Below are positions 38,711-48,251 of a DNA stretch of 64,000 nucleotides, one piece after another (the first letter of the stretch is position 1; every line of letters begins with the position of its first letter). This stretch comes from Stenomitos rutilans HA7619-LM2 (GTDB lineage Bacteria > Cyanobacteriota > Cyanobacteriia > Leptolyngbyales > Leptolyngbyaceae), in NCBI GenBank assembly GCA_019358945.1, contig JAHHIE010000004.1:62001-126000 (forward strand), read 5' to 3'. Both the position numbers and the translations under genes were made by a program. Under the pieces are notes generated by a model that worked only from the letters and a program-made list of their open reading frames with translations, ran no database searches and was not told the DNA's origin.

Positions 38711-39410
38711 GTCGTAATCCTTAGATTGATATGAATTGATCTGTAGTTGAAAGCGCGATCGTGGGATCGCTTATGTAGTCTGCCTTGAATGGTGTACCAG
38801 TAGCAATGAGTCTATGGGTAAAGCCCTGCCTATTCGTTTAGTCGATCGGCTTATGCCCTTTTGTGTAGTGACCACGAGTAAAGCAATCTAGTGGCTCGTC
38901 AAGATCAACGTGACAGGTAGGGAGGGGATGGGTGAATGCGTCAACGCGCCGTTCAGCAAGGGTACTCATCTACCTATCCACCTGCTCACTTAAGACTTAC
39001 GCAAAGTCTCGCAAAACTGGCCCCAACCCTCAAATTGGGGGAGCAAGCACTCAAAGTCCCCCAGACGTGGGAGCTTAAAGCCCTTTGGGCATACAAGAAA
39101 AGGAGGTAACTGCGTAAGTCCTAGTGCTGACCCCCATGAATCAACTCAGCGCGCACTTCCGCTAAACGCTCAATTTGCTCGTGCAATCCCCTCCGAGCCA
39201 GAGCAGACACCTCTCACAAAAACGTCTCACTACCACAAAGCATGACTGTACAACCTGCTGCGGTGCACAAGCTGTTTCCGCTACCAAAGGCGGCGTATGG
39301 ACAGATTATGCCCATGCGTTTTATAAACAGGGAGAAGCGGCGATCGGTTAAAAGGAATGAGGTTAGCTCCTCTACACACCTTGCCCAATTCCTACTCTCC
39401 GTTAATCGCT
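38711..39410. other. Intergenic region between ferredoxin and YidD-like genes
   Basis: 700 bases containing MITE copy B (38991-39123) and, on the minus strand just beside it, a 30-codon protein-like tail (VSALARRGLHEQIERLAEVR...) that ends in the TAG of the element. That tail is cut off upstream by a stop, so it is probably the 3' scrap of a lost gene. No other gene is supported. Confidence 0.4.
38991..39123. repeat. MITE-like element copy B
   Basis: TAAGACTTACGCA at the left and TGCGTAAGTCCTA at the right form inverted ends, with TA flanks. 133 bases with a CTCAAATTGGGGGAG/AAGTCCCCCAGACG interior. Confidence 0.78.
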
Positions 39411-40154
39411 CTAGGCACTGCAATCACAGCTACCGACATCGCAACTACCGCAATCGAGGTTGCCGCAATCGGCTCCGTTGCAATCTAGCCCATTACAGTC
39501 CAAGCCCTGCCAATCACTAACCCCGCAGTCCATCCCACTACAGTCGGTGCTAGCGCAATCGATCGTGTCACAACCTAAGCTAGTACAGTTAATAGAGTCG
39601 CAGTTCCAATCAGAGCTGTTGTTTTGATTGGTTGTACCTGTAGAGTCAGCACTGTTGGCAACAGGTGGCTTTCTAAAACCGCCGCCGCCAATGCTTCTCC
39701 CCTTTTGCTGCGATCGCTCTCCGTCAGGGTTAGCGTTCTCATCGGGTGGTTCGATTGGTTCATCAAGTGGCACGTCTTCAATTGCGCTCCACGGTTGGCT
39801 TACCAACTCAGTCGATTGGGTGTCTTGGAGAGCGATCGCGGGTGACATTGTAGCGGTCTCTTGTTGTTTAGTGAAACGGCAACCCTGCGCTTTTAGCGTT
39901 TGATTGGCAGCTTTACACGCTTGGAAGCGCTGCCGAATCAGAGGGATCGCCTGACCAATACCAAACTCAGAAATAACGCGCTTAGTGTACTGCGAGCAAG
40001 ATTCGCTGCGATGCAGCACACGGTATGCACAGGAGAACCCTTTGCGGGGAGAGATTTGTTTTTGATAAATGCTAATGAATGTAGAAGCCGTTTGACGGGT
40101 CAAAAGGTCTAGCGAATGAGGCGATTGTCGTTGCGAAATTTGAGTCGTTTGCAT
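39411..40154 (-). CDS. YidD-domain protein with cysteine pentapeptide tail
   Basis: A 247-residue protein. Residues about 25-85 match YidD (DUF37), which aids membrane protein insertion: FISIYQKQISPRKGFSCAYR and SCSQYTKRVI carry the two hallmark cysteines. Residues 90-180 are a polar linker. The last 65 residues hold 13 cysteines in five-residue steps (DCNGLDCNGADCGNLDC), an unusual Cys form of a pentapeptide repeat. No signal peptide and no clear span. Ordinary YidD proteins are about 80 residues, so the tail is an addition. Function of the tail unknown. Confidence 0.8.
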   Translation of the reverse strand: MQTTQISQRQSPHSLDLLTRQTASTFISIYQKQISPRKGFSCAYRVLHRSESCSQYTKRVISEFGIGQAIPLIRQRFQACKAANQTLKAQGCRFTKQQETATMSPAIALQDTQSTELVSQPWSAIEDVPLDEPIEPPDENANPDGERSQQKGRSIGGGGFRKPPVANSADSTGTTNQNNSSDWNCDSINCTSLGCDTIDCASTDCSGMDCGVSDWQGLDCNGLDCNGADCGNLDCGSCDVGSCDCSA

Positions 40155-40301
40155 GGATGGAGAGGGTTTTGAAGCTGGATTTAGAGTTGCGTGCTGTCAT
40201 TTACAGTTGTGATTAGTTAAGCGCATCTTGAAATTTCTATTGTTTCGTCTACGGCACTTCTATCTGAGTTACATAAAGTAAGCTCAGGACTCTTTATTAA
40301 A

Positions 40302-40453
40302 TAAGACTTACGCAGCCACTTTTCTTGTATGCTCAAAGGGCTTTAAGCCTCCAATTCTGGGAGACTTTGAGTGCTTGCTCCCCCTTACTTGTATGCCCGC
40401 TAAGGCTATAAATTGGGGTCGGGGGCTGACTTTAGAGAATTTGCGTAAGCCCT
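40302..40453. repeat. MITE-like element copy C
   Basis: TAAGACTTACGCA to TGCGTAAGCCCT, 152 bases. The left flank is TA, the right has mutated to TG. The interior includes TTTTCTTGTATG and CTTGCTCCCCC words shared with copies B and D. Confidence 0.78.
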
Positions 40454-40606
40454 GTTGAATTTACTTCACTGAACTAAGGCGTGATTACAGTCTTCTACTT
40501 GAGTTTTCCCATACTCACTGCGTTGCTATCTGTGTTTTCTCAGTAGCAGCGAATGTGTTGTCTATTTGCAAGCGATCGTTGATGACGGGCTGAAACATTC
40601 GATCGC

Positions 40607-41168
40607 TCAGCGGCATCTGCGATAAATCATACTGACGGCGTTGTAGCGCTTGACTCCCGCAAAGGCGTTTTCACAAACGACTCGTAATTGGCTCAAGGTG
40701 CGATTCTCTTGCTTTTGTCGGTCACTCAACGCTCCGCCTCTCGGTTTTTTGTGGGGTAGATGGATGTTGTCATACTCTCTTTGCAAACCTAAAAAGCCTA
40801 AATCAACTTCAATCGGCATCTCGTCTGGCACACTGCCAGCAATATCATCTTCATCATGAAACCGTTTGTCATGCAACTTGCCTTCCCGTGCTTTACTCAG
40901 TACCAACACGCGTTTGGTTTCGTCGACAGCTGCGAGATGTCTGCGGGTATGGCGTTTCTTTTTGCCTGAGTAGTTGGCTTGCTGCGCTGCCGAATCTTGA
41001 GGACGGGCGATGGGTCGTTCGGTGCCATCAATCATCACGCGTTTTACCCCTGGAAAGCGCTCCAAGAACGCTTCAAGGCTAGCGAGCTTCCGCTCTGGCA
41101 ACACCAGCTTCTCACCCAGGGTTTGCTCCAGCAGCGGTTGGAGACGATGCATCCACTCATAGCACAGA
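40607..41168 (-). pseudogene. IS5-type transposase remnant
   Basis: The open part (40607-41152) encodes 181 residues of a DDE transposase of the IS5 group: YSGKKKRHTRRHLAAVDE, KAREGKLHDKRFHDEDD, DLGFLGLQ and ENAFAGVKRYNAVSMIYR. Family-like residues (CYEWMHRLQPLLEQ) continue upstream of the ATG to about 41165. The N-terminal third is missing, and the C-terminus is cut after MIYRRCR, where intact members continue for about 25 residues. No inverted repeats were found. Inactive. Confidence 0.85.
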
Positions 41169-41170
41169 AC

Positions 41171-41368
41171 ATGATTCGGGGCTACACCCTGTATGCGCTC
41201 AATGCCTTTAAAGATTTGGGCGATGCCAACGTAGAGGAAGTCAGCCTGAAGTTTGGCTTGAAGATCGGCGTTAAAACGGGCATTCCCTACATTACGGAAG
41301 GTTCTACCGATTGTAATCTTGAAGTTCTAGTCAAGTGCACGTTTCCGAGCAAAGAAAACCAGCTTTGA
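41171..41368 (+). pseudogene. 3' remnant of a Trypco1 (CU044_2847-type) gene
   Basis: Plus-strand frame of 65 codons directly abutting the IS5 remnant. EEVSLKFGLKIGVKTG followed by NLEVLVKCTFP is the C-terminal beta-sheet of the trypsin-co-occurring domain (Trypco1), found in predicted conflict or effector-regulated protease systems. Whole members are about 100-130 residues, so the N-terminal half is gone, apparently cut by the IS. The partner effector gene is not present in the window. Confidence 0.6.
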
Positions 41369-41452
41369 AAGGTGCTAATGTCCGTTTGTGAGCGTGGCAA
41401 GGGATATAACGTGTGTGACATCCGTAACCCAAAACAATGTCCTTCCAAACGG

Positions 41453-42343
41453 CTACTGTGTAACCGAGAAGTTGGCGAAATCAACCGTGACGTCTTTGGG
41501 AGTTGCCCACGATCGATCGTTCCCACCAAAAAATGTGGAGAAGAAAACGCCTTCAATCTTGAGCGTTTCAGTTGTCCGAAATTGCAGTTTGTTTTGATCT
41601 AAGACTTTTTGACCATCTAGCCAAACTTGAACGCGACCATTGCTCTGTTCAGGCTGGTTCAGGTCAACTTGTTGTTCTAAATGGTGCCAGGTGCCCGGTG
41701 TAAAGATCCAGTTGCCACGACCGATCGAGGTTCCATACTTAGAGCTAGTGGGTAAATAGGCATACACTTCCCCTTGTCCCTTTTTGCGCCACATAAACCG
41801 AGTCGAAAAGCCGTTAGTACCGTCTGGCGTGCGTCCACCGCTGGTTTCAGTGCCGCCAAAAAAACCTGGTAGTTTTCCACCTTTCACAAAGTTGAAATTG
41901 TTAGAGAAGCGCACATAATAGCTCAGCCGTAAAGAGTCTTGTGGCGCAAACGGTAGTTTGGTGTAAAATTGCGCTCCACCTGCAGGTGCGCCCGTTTTAC
42001 GACTAACCGCTGGGCTGGCAGATCCGGCTGGATAGCGCACTCTCAAGGCGCGTGAAAATTGAGGATCAGCAATAATCGTTGTATTTTGCCATCCCCAGTC
42101 ACCTTGCTTGCGGATATGCCATTGCGATTGCCAACGAGAGCCAGAAAAGTCTCCTGCCCACAGTCGTTTTCCAGCCGCCACACGATCGCTTGCCCTGGCT
42201 ATGTCACGAGACTCCGACCGCGATGATGGCTGAACATTTTCAATCGCTGCAATTGAATTTAGCTGGCTACAGCCACTCACAACTTGGGTAGAACTGAGCA
42301 ACGCAAAGAGCCATAGACCAGCATCAATAAGGCTAAACTTCAT
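41453..42343 (-). CDS. PL14-like polysaccharide lyase lipoprotein
   Basis: A 296-residue protein with a lipoprotein signal (lipobox VSGC at about 22-25) and a jelly-roll lyase domain. Blocks KGGKLPGFFGG, GFSTRFMWRKKGQGEVYAYLP, PGTWHHLEQQVDLN and GVFFSTFFGGNDRSWA are typical of polysaccharide lyase family 14 (alginate/glucuronan lyases). It is last in a row with an Alg8-like synthase and an Alg44-like adaptor (gap 70 bases), where a lyase usually trims or clears polymer. Family fairly sure; polymer inferred. Confidence 0.85.
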   Translation of the reverse strand: MKFSLIDAGLWLFALLSSTQVVSGCSQLNSIAAIENVQPSSRSESRDIARASDRVAAGKRLWAGDFSGSRWQSQWHIRKQGDWGWQNTTIIADPQFSRALRVRYPAGSASPAVSRKTGAPAGGAQFYTKLPFAPQDSLRLSYYVRFSNNFNFVKGGKLPGFFGGTETSGGRTPDGTNGFSTRFMWRKKGQGEVYAYLPTSSKYGTSIGRGNWIFTPGTWHHLEQQVDLNQPEQSNGRVQVWLDGQKVLDQNKLQFRTTETLKIEGVFFSTFFGGNDRSWATPKDVTVDFANFSVTQ

Positions 42344-42413
42344 GACTTATGCAAGGAGATAAAGTTGCAAAAGAGGTTGAAATTGAACAGCGATGCCTCC
42401 TTAAGCAGCATGA

Positions 42414-44609
42414 CTACTTCGCAATAGTCTCGCGATCGAGTTCACCATTCATGACAATCTTGCTCCGATCAACATCATCTACTGCTGTTACATATTGGGT
42501 AGTCACGTCACGCGATCGCGTCAGCACAAAAGGATAGCGAATGCCTTGTTCTAAATGAAGGTTGCTAACCGTTGCTTGAGCCACATTGTCTAAGACTAAG
42601 CCATTGATCGACTGGTTAGGCAAGTCTGGTTTGGATGGGCTATAGCGCAATGTAAAGCCGCTAATTTGAATGTCTTGAACAGGTTTTTGTTCAGTGGTTG
42701 TTGCCGCTTGTGCATTTGCAATTAGCTCTGTCTGAGCAGCTTTTAGCGACGAAACCATCAGCATGGCTGTGTCAGCAGTGGGATCAAATTGAGCTTGCAG
42801 GATGGTTCGATTCACACCCTGTCCTTTAAGGCGGATGTGGCTGCGCTCGATACTAATCGGCTTAAACAAATCCAATTCACCGATCGGTAGATTAATTTGA
42901 ATTGTTTGATCAATGGGTTGGCGATCGATTAATGCCTGTAGAGCGGTGGAATCATCTTTGCCATCACTGGGCACGATGCCCTGGTCGAGGGCTTCAATCT
43001 CCTGTACTACAGGTTGTTGCGCCGTTGTAAATTTCAGGTGTAGTCCTTCTAGATCCCACAATGGATTGAGGATGCCATTTAACCACAAAAGAAAGATCGC
43101 AAAACTAAACACCTGACTCACCAGCAGAAAGCGAGAAATTCCCAGTTTTGCAACGCGTTCTCTGCCCGTTCCTTCAGCCGAAATACTTTGGTTATCCCGA
43201 TTTGCCCAGCGTTGTTTCGCCAGATTCATCTGAGTCCAAATTTTGACCAACGATGAACTCCATTGCGTGACCAACAAAATGGGTAGATGGATCGGTTTTG
43301 GATCAGCCGCTCTGCCCTGAAAAATCAGCAGCAGCATAAAAGAGCGGCTAAACAGAATCCACGAAGCAATAATGCCCGCCGCAATGAAATGACCTTGAAG
43401 GAGAGATAGGAGTAAACAGCTAGGGCTAATGAGCGATGTCCAAATACTAATGCGCTGATCGAGTAAGCCATACCAGAGGTAGTAACCTGTAACTTTGGGA
43501 CCAAGCGCGATCGCGCGACTGTTGTTGCGGAGCATATTGCCATACCAGCGCCGCATGTTTTCGTAGGCCCGATCAACGGCTGATCCTGACAGCGTCTCAA
43601 TGGAATACACCAGTGCATCAGGGATGTAGAGCATGTCGTAGCCATGACGCAGCAGCCAAAACCAGGTACTTTTATCATCGCCAGACAGAAACTTAAAACG
43701 CCCCCACAGCCAATCATCCAGGCTATCGTTCTCTAACTGCTCACAGAAGGATCGTTGTAACACGGCCTCTGACCGAAACAGTGAAAAGCGTCCGGTTAAA
43801 CACATCACCTTACTGGACAGCGAATCGGCACACATTTGCTGGTGCCGTTGGGCAAACCGCATCTGAAACCATTCAGAAAATAGGTAAGAATCTTTCACCA
43901 CGGGCAGTTCATCGGTCGTGAGTGCTCCTAAGCGAGGAAACAACCGAAAGAACGGTAAACACTGACGTAGCACCCCAGGAGCTAATTCTGAATCACCATC
44001 CATCAACGCAATCACGGTATCCGCCGGAAGATTGTGGCGAGCTAACGCGCGTAATCCATCTGCCATCGCTTGGCGTTTGCCATCGTGTTGCACCATCTGG
44101 ATCAGTTGGATTGATCGCAACTCCGGGTCTTCAGTTTCCAACACTTGACGGATAAACGCATTTTCTTCATCACTACTGCTGTTGGTCAGCAGAATAATTG
44201 GCTGAACCAGCGTTTTGGCTTCGCACGCGATCGCTCGAAAAACGCGCTCTGTAATCCAGGGCTTCTCCTTATACGTTGGCACCAGTAAGCATACAGGCGG
44301 GAGTTCTTCTACCGCCACAGCATTGGCTTGGCGTCGCCAGCGCGGAAACGTCCAGTTTAAATACAGGCGAGAGCGAATCCCTCGAAGGAGAAAAAGACTC
44401 CAGCGCCAGGTACCGACGATACCCAGGCTAACGAGTGCAAAGACATCCCAAACGGCAATGTGCTTTGAACTGTGAGAGAGATACAACAAGGCAAAGCCAA
44501 AGACTGTGATGGTTAAACACGCGAACCAATTTAATTGAGAATTTAGCGTTCTTTTCGGGGAGGAAGCGCTTGCGCTGGACATAGACAGACCATCACTCTT
44601 GCAATTCAA
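42414..44609 (-). CDS. Alg8-like glycosyltransferase with C-terminal beta-helix
   Basis: A 731-residue membrane GT2 synthase. Two spans at about 29-75, catalytic domain about 100-360 with DGDSE (204-208), the Alg8-like GDDKSTWFWLL (310-320) and RRW (353-355), then four to five spans (about 365-540). These match Alg8, the mannuronan polymerase. Residues about 545-731 (GIVPSDGKDDSTALQALID, then short beta-helix turns such as IQISGFTLRY) resemble the N-terminal part of pectate-lyase-like proteins. Classical Alg8 (about 490 residues) lacks this tail. A uronic-acid exopolysaccharide is likely but not shown. Confidence 0.85.
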   Translation of the reverse strand: MNCKSDGLSMSSASASSPKRTLNSQLNWFACLTITVFGFALLYLSHSSKHIAVWDVFALVSLGIVGTWRWSLFLLRGIRSRLYLNWTFPRWRRQANAVAVEELPPVCLLVPTYKEKPWITERVFRAIACEAKTLVQPIILLTNSSSDEENAFIRQVLETEDPELRSIQLIQMVQHDGKRQAMADGLRALARHNLPADTVIALMDGDSELAPGVLRQCLPFFRLFPRLGALTTDELPVVKDSYLFSEWFQMRFAQRHQQMCADSLSSKVMCLTGRFSLFRSEAVLQRSFCEQLENDSLDDWLWGRFKFLSGDDKSTWFWLLRHGYDMLYIPDALVYSIETLSGSAVDRAYENMRRWYGNMLRNNSRAIALGPKVTGYYLWYGLLDQRISIWTSLISPSCLLLSLLQGHFIAAGIIASWILFSRSFMLLLIFQGRAADPKPIHLPILLVTQWSSSLVKIWTQMNLAKQRWANRDNQSISAEGTGRERVAKLGISRFLLVSQVFSFAIFLLWLNGILNPLWDLEGLHLKFTTAQQPVVQEIEALDQGIVPSDGKDDSTALQALIDRQPIDQTIQINLPIGELDLFKPISIERSHIRLKGQGVNRTILQAQFDPTADTAMLMVSSLKAAQTELIANAQAATTTEQKPVQDIQISGFTLRYSPSKPDLPNQSINGLVLDNVAQATVSNLHLEQGIRYPFVLTRSRDVTTQYVTAVDDVDRSKIVMNGELDRETIAK

Positions 44610-44694
44610 AAGATAGAATCAATGCTCAAACACGTGCGATCGCTCGATCGACATGATGAGAATAGGCACCCACAAAACTCGACCTAAGCCCTCT

Positions 44695-45966
44695 TTAGCG
44701 CGTGCCAAAAGTGAGGCTTGCAGACTGACCGACTCCGCAAAATCGGTGTGCCTGGGCCTGCTGTTGCGATGGTGGAATCTTAACTGTGACCCGTACCAGC
44801 GGTTGATCCATCAAATAAGATGGGGTGGCTGGTGTAATGGCCTGAGTTTGTTGTTTGATCGTTTCAATATTGCTAACAGATTCAATGAGATCGACGTCTC
44901 CTGTTAGAGTCTTTGGATCACCCAGCAATTGAACCCGCACTGGCTGCTGTCGATCGATGCGGTTTGCCTGCTCTACACTCACGAGCGTTTCCACCCAAAG
45001 CTCGTTGCAATCCAGCATGGTCAACAAGTTGCTGGGGCGATTAACCTGTTCACCCTGCTCCTGCTCGGTGCGATAAATCACTCCACTAAACGGGGCCACT
45101 ATCGCCATATCCTTTCGAGCTGTGTAGGGAGCTTGAGCTTGGGCCAGGAGGCTTTTTTTCGTCGCCAGGTGTGCTCCTAGCGTTTTGATTTGTGCCAACT
45201 GAGCTTGAATGGCCTGTGCTAAGTTAACCCGCTGACTCAATAAGCGATCGGAGGCCTTAAGTGCCGTCCCCTCTTTCAACACCGTGTGAGATGTACGAGC
45301 AGAATCTAAATCAGCCTGTGCTTGTCTGATCTCAGCTTCGCTAGACTGCCAGACCGCTTTTAATTGGTCAACTTTTTGTTGAGCGATCGCGCCTTCTTCC
45401 ACCAATTGACGGTTGCGTTGATAATCTAGGCGGGCCGACTGAGCTTTTGCTTTTGCTTCGTCCACTGCTGCTTGATAGCGACGAATATCGTTGCTTGCCA
45501 GCTCAATATTGGCACCCTGAATCGATTGATCCTGAGTCTCTATCCCGTTGAGTTGCTGTTGTAGCAGAGCCAGCGATTGCTGACTTGCAGCCAATTGAGT
45601 GGCAATCGCATTAATCTCACCTTGAAGCTCTAAAACTTGCTGATCTTCTTGAGGCGTGGGCGCAATACGAGCCAGCATTTGCCCTTGCTTAACCACCACT
45701 CCTGGCTGTGCATAGAAATCTTTAATGGTGCCGTTAATTGGCGCTTGAAGCCGCACCGCCCGAGCATTAATGAGACCATTATCAATGGTTAAGTGCGTTA
45801 AACGATACCCAATCGAAGAAAGCCCAAACGCAATCGCTGTAGCACCTAAAGAAACGGCTGCAAGTGTTAGAAACAAACGGCGCTGCTGGGAGAGCTTCGG
45901 ATCAGCCTCAAAAGGTACTCCGATCGATTGATCAGAATGAACTGGTTTGGCAGGAATTTCTAGCAT
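44695..45966 (-). CDS. HlyD-family protein of the exopolysaccharide set (Alg44-like role)
   Basis: A 423-residue membrane fusion protein: one span at about 32-52, the first lipoyl half (LQAPINGTIKDFYAQPGVVVKQG), a coiled-coil hairpin (about 105-275) and the second half IVAPFSGVIYRTEQEQGEQV. No PilZ (c-di-GMP) domain is present, which true Alg44 has at its N-terminus. It precedes the Alg8-like gene by 85 bases, so it probably carries polymer across the periplasm. First gene of the set. Confidence 0.87.
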   Translation of the reverse strand: MLEIPAKPVHSDQSIGVPFEADPKLSQQRRLFLTLAAVSLGATAIAFGLSSIGYRLTHLTIDNGLINARAVRLQAPINGTIKDFYAQPGVVVKQGQMLARIAPTPQEDQQVLELQGEINAIATQLAASQQSLALLQQQLNGIETQDQSIQGANIELASNDIRRYQAAVDEAKAKAQSARLDYQRNRQLVEEGAIAQQKVDQLKAVWQSSEAEIRQAQADLDSARTSHTVLKEGTALKASDRLLSQRVNLAQAIQAQLAQIKTLGAHLATKKSLLAQAQAPYTARKDMAIVAPFSGVIYRTEQEQGEQVNRPSNLLTMLDCNELWVETLVSVEQANRIDRQQPVRVQLLGDPKTLTGDVDLIESVSNIETIKQQTQAITPATPSYLMDQPLVRVTVKIPPSQQQAQAHRFCGVGQSASLTFGTR

Positions 45967-46286
45967 TCACCACGTTCTCCGTGTCGAGAAGTATACAGAA
46001 GTACAGATTTGCAAAGGGATAAATGCTGCAACAATCTGTGTGAAATTGCTGTTAAATGACTCTTGCAGCCAAGCTTAAACGTTGGAAACCACTGTATTTA
46101 TGAATTTCTCATAAAACCTTCATAAAGTAAAAATAAAGGCTCAGAAAAATATATTCGTTCAACGCGTAATAGTGGCGAGTTCATGTAGCAGAAAGCAACG
46201 AAGATTATAGTGAGGGTCTGTAGTATTACTGAGAAGCCATTGGTCTCAAATCATAACGGGATTGTTCGTCTCTGGAAAAGGACGGA
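45967..46286. other. Upstream region of the exopolysaccharide genes
   Basis: 320 bases, AT-rich at 46060-46160, the probable promoter region of the set that starts at 45966. No repeat or RNA gene was recognised. Confidence 0.35.
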
Positions 46287-46541
46287 CTATAGTTTTTTGC
46301 AGGCAGGCCAGGACTTGTAGCCTTCGATTAACTTCGCGAGATAGTATTCTACCCCTGTAGGTTTAAGTGCTGTAGCGTTTGGCAAAACTGCTCCAGAATC
46401 ATGACTAGTAGCAACCCAAAACGGTAAGAAGCGCGATCGCCCTGTCACAATTTTCTCATAACCGATCCAAGCATTTAGTATCAATTCATTCTCTGGTAAG
46501 AGGACGATTACCCCCTGTACTGGCATGATTGTACGGTGCAT
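46287..46541 (-). CDS. Hypothetical protein, 84 residues
   Basis: An open frame with a plausible, balanced composition (MPVQGVIVLLPENELILNAW, ATALKPTGVEYYLAKLIEGY). A start at MPVQG (46523) is as likely as the ATG at 46541. It is on the minus strand, 320 bases upstream of the HlyD-type gene. No family recognised; it may not be expressed. Confidence 0.35.
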   Translation of the reverse strand: MHRTIMPVQGVIVLLPENELILNAWIGYEKIVTGRSRFLPFWVATSHDSGAVLPNATALKPTGVEYYLAKLIEGYKSWPACKKL

Positions 46542-46865
46542 AAACTCACATTATGCGTTAGGAGAATGCGTGAGTAACGCAACGCGTGCTACAGCGTCAA
46601 CGTTAGAGTGCTAAAGCTACAGTGCAAGGGGTTTCTCGATTGTTCTGTATTAACTTTGCTTGATTTAGAGTTGCTTATAGAGTCGTCCAAGCGAGTGTCT
46701 TTCCCGTACAAATGTGTACCCTGTGTTGTCCTTTTCTTCGAGTTTCACTTTTTACCGATCAAGTCTGGCCCGTTGACTCTACCCACTGAATTTGACCCGA
46801 TTCCGTTTTTGGTCGCATCAATCGTGTAGTCGTCAATGGACGCTTCAGCTTTTAGGAGGCAAACA

Positions 46866-47294
46866 ATGAACAAGCTTTTTTCTACCTTTTTTCTTATGGC
46901 TGCTGTGGCGATCGCAGCTCCGGTGCGCGCTGAAAACCCTAGCCACGTCAAGCAGTTGCTGGAAACACGATCGTGCGTTGGCTGCGACCTTTCAGGAGCA
47001 AACTTGCCAGCCGCTTATCTAGTGGGTGCTGATTTAAGAAAAGCCAACCTGCAAGGAGCAAATTTGACGGCTGCCAATCTCGAAGGGGCTGATCTTACCA
47101 GCGCTAATTTGCAAAACGCCAACCTGGCGGGAGCGTTTGCCAGCAATGTGAGTTTAAATTTGGCAAACCTTAAGAATGCCAATTTGAAGAATGCCAATGT
47201 CAGCAATGCCGAAACCACAGGTGCCCAAATGAATGGAGTTGATATTACAGGTGCCCTGGTAGAAGGCAGTGACATCAGCGTTGGTGGAGACTGA
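46866..47294 (+). CDS. Secreted pentapeptide-repeat protein
   Basis: The ATG at 46866 follows AGGAGG by six bases, a strong ribosome site. The 142-residue product has a signal peptide (ending VRAEN), a Cys pair (CVGC) and about 18 pentapeptide repeats of A(N/D)LxX form (GANLTAANLEGADLTSANL), which make a four-sided beta-helix. Such exported proteins are common in cyanobacteria and have no known function. Single gene; a 30-base in-frame extension to 46836 is less likely. Confidence 0.9.
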   Translation: MNKLFSTFFLMAAVAIAAPVRAENPSHVKQLLETRSCVGCDLSGANLPAAYLVGADLRKANLQGANLTAANLEGADLTSANLQNANLAGAFASNVSLNLANLKNANLKNANVSNAETTGAQMNGVDITGALVEGSDISVGGD

Positions 47295-47497
47295 ACCGTT
47301 TTTGTGGCGTTTTTAGTGGTTGATTATGGGCTGTAAGCTTATACGATGCACGTAGGATCGTAAATTAAACAAGTTGTCTGACGCTTGCTCGATCGCAGAG
47401 GCTACAGAGATCATTCTTTGCGTTCTCTACACCTCTGCGGTTCATTTGCAATCTTACTGAATCCCTACGCCCTGATTAGCGACCCCCTGGAGAAGGA

Positions 47498-48181
47498 ATG
47501 TCAAAACTGATTGTAATTACCGGCGTGAGTCGTGGCCTAGGGCTGGCGCTGACACAAGGCCTTGCAGCAAAGGGACATACTGTGTTGGGCTGTGCGCGAT
47601 CAGCAGAGTCAATGACGGAATTACGCCGACAGTTTGGTTCACCCCATGCGTTTGAAACGGTTGATGTATCAGATGAGGTACAGGTACAGGCTTGGGCAAA
47701 CCAATTGCTCAAAGACTATCCGCCGCCAGATTTGCTGATTAACAACGCGGCTATCATTAACGCCCTGGCTCCCTTGTGGAAAGTGCCCTCCGCAGACTTC
47801 TCAGCGCTGATTGACATCAACATCAAAGGGGTCGCAAACGTCATTCGCCATTTTGTGCCAGCCATGATTGCGCAGCAGAACGGCATCATTGTGAATTTGA
47901 GTTCTGGCTGGGGTCGATCGACCTCACCCAATGTCGCTTCCTACTGTGCCTCGAAGTGGGCGATCGAAGGATTGACCCGCGCTCTGGCTCAAGAACTTCC
48001 ATCAAGCATGGCGGCGATTCCACTTAGCCCTGGCATTGTGCATACCGAGATGCTGGAAATCTGCTATGGCGATGATGCCGCCAACTTTACAGCGCTCAAA
48101 GATTGGACAGTCAAGGCGATTCTGTTCTTACTGAGTCTAAAGCCAGAAAATAATGGACAGCCGTTGACGGTGCCGAACTGA
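47498..48181 (+). CDS. Short-chain dehydrogenase
   Basis: A 227-residue classical SDR: cofactor motif TGVSRGLG (8-15), NNAA, catalytic serine in NLSSGWG and YCASK. A GGAGAAGG ribosome site lies just ahead of the ATG. Related enzymes reduce carbonyls; no specific substrate. Converges with dacB; a hairpin lies between. Confidence 0.9.
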   Translation: MSKLIVITGVSRGLGLALTQGLAAKGHTVLGCARSAESMTELRRQFGSPHAFETVDVSDEVQVQAWANQLLKDYPPPDLLINNAAIINALAPLWKVPSADFSALIDINIKGVANVIRHFVPAMIAQQNGIIVNLSSGWGRSTSPNVASYCASKWAIEGLTRALAQELPSSMAAIPLSPGIVHTEMLEICYGDDAANFTALKDWTVKAILFLLSLKPENNGQPLTVPN

Positions 48182-48195
48182 AAAGTAATACCAGC

Positions 48196-48216
48196 CTTAC
48201 AAAAGCCTTTTGTAAG
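48196..48216. terminator. Bidirectional hairpin between SDR and dacB
   Basis: CTTACAAAA-GCC-TTTTGTAAG forms a perfect nine-pair stem with a three-base loop, between two convergent stops (48181 and 48252). The A- and T-rich stem gives U-like runs on both strands. Confidence 0.6.
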
Positions 48217-48251
48217 AGCGCCACTCGACGAAACAAGGTCAAATAGCCGTC

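Noticed and set aside
39121-39213. Protein-like 30-codon tail ending in the TAG of MITE copy B
   Set aside because: Too short and cut by a stop upstream; noted only as a scrap of a lost gene.
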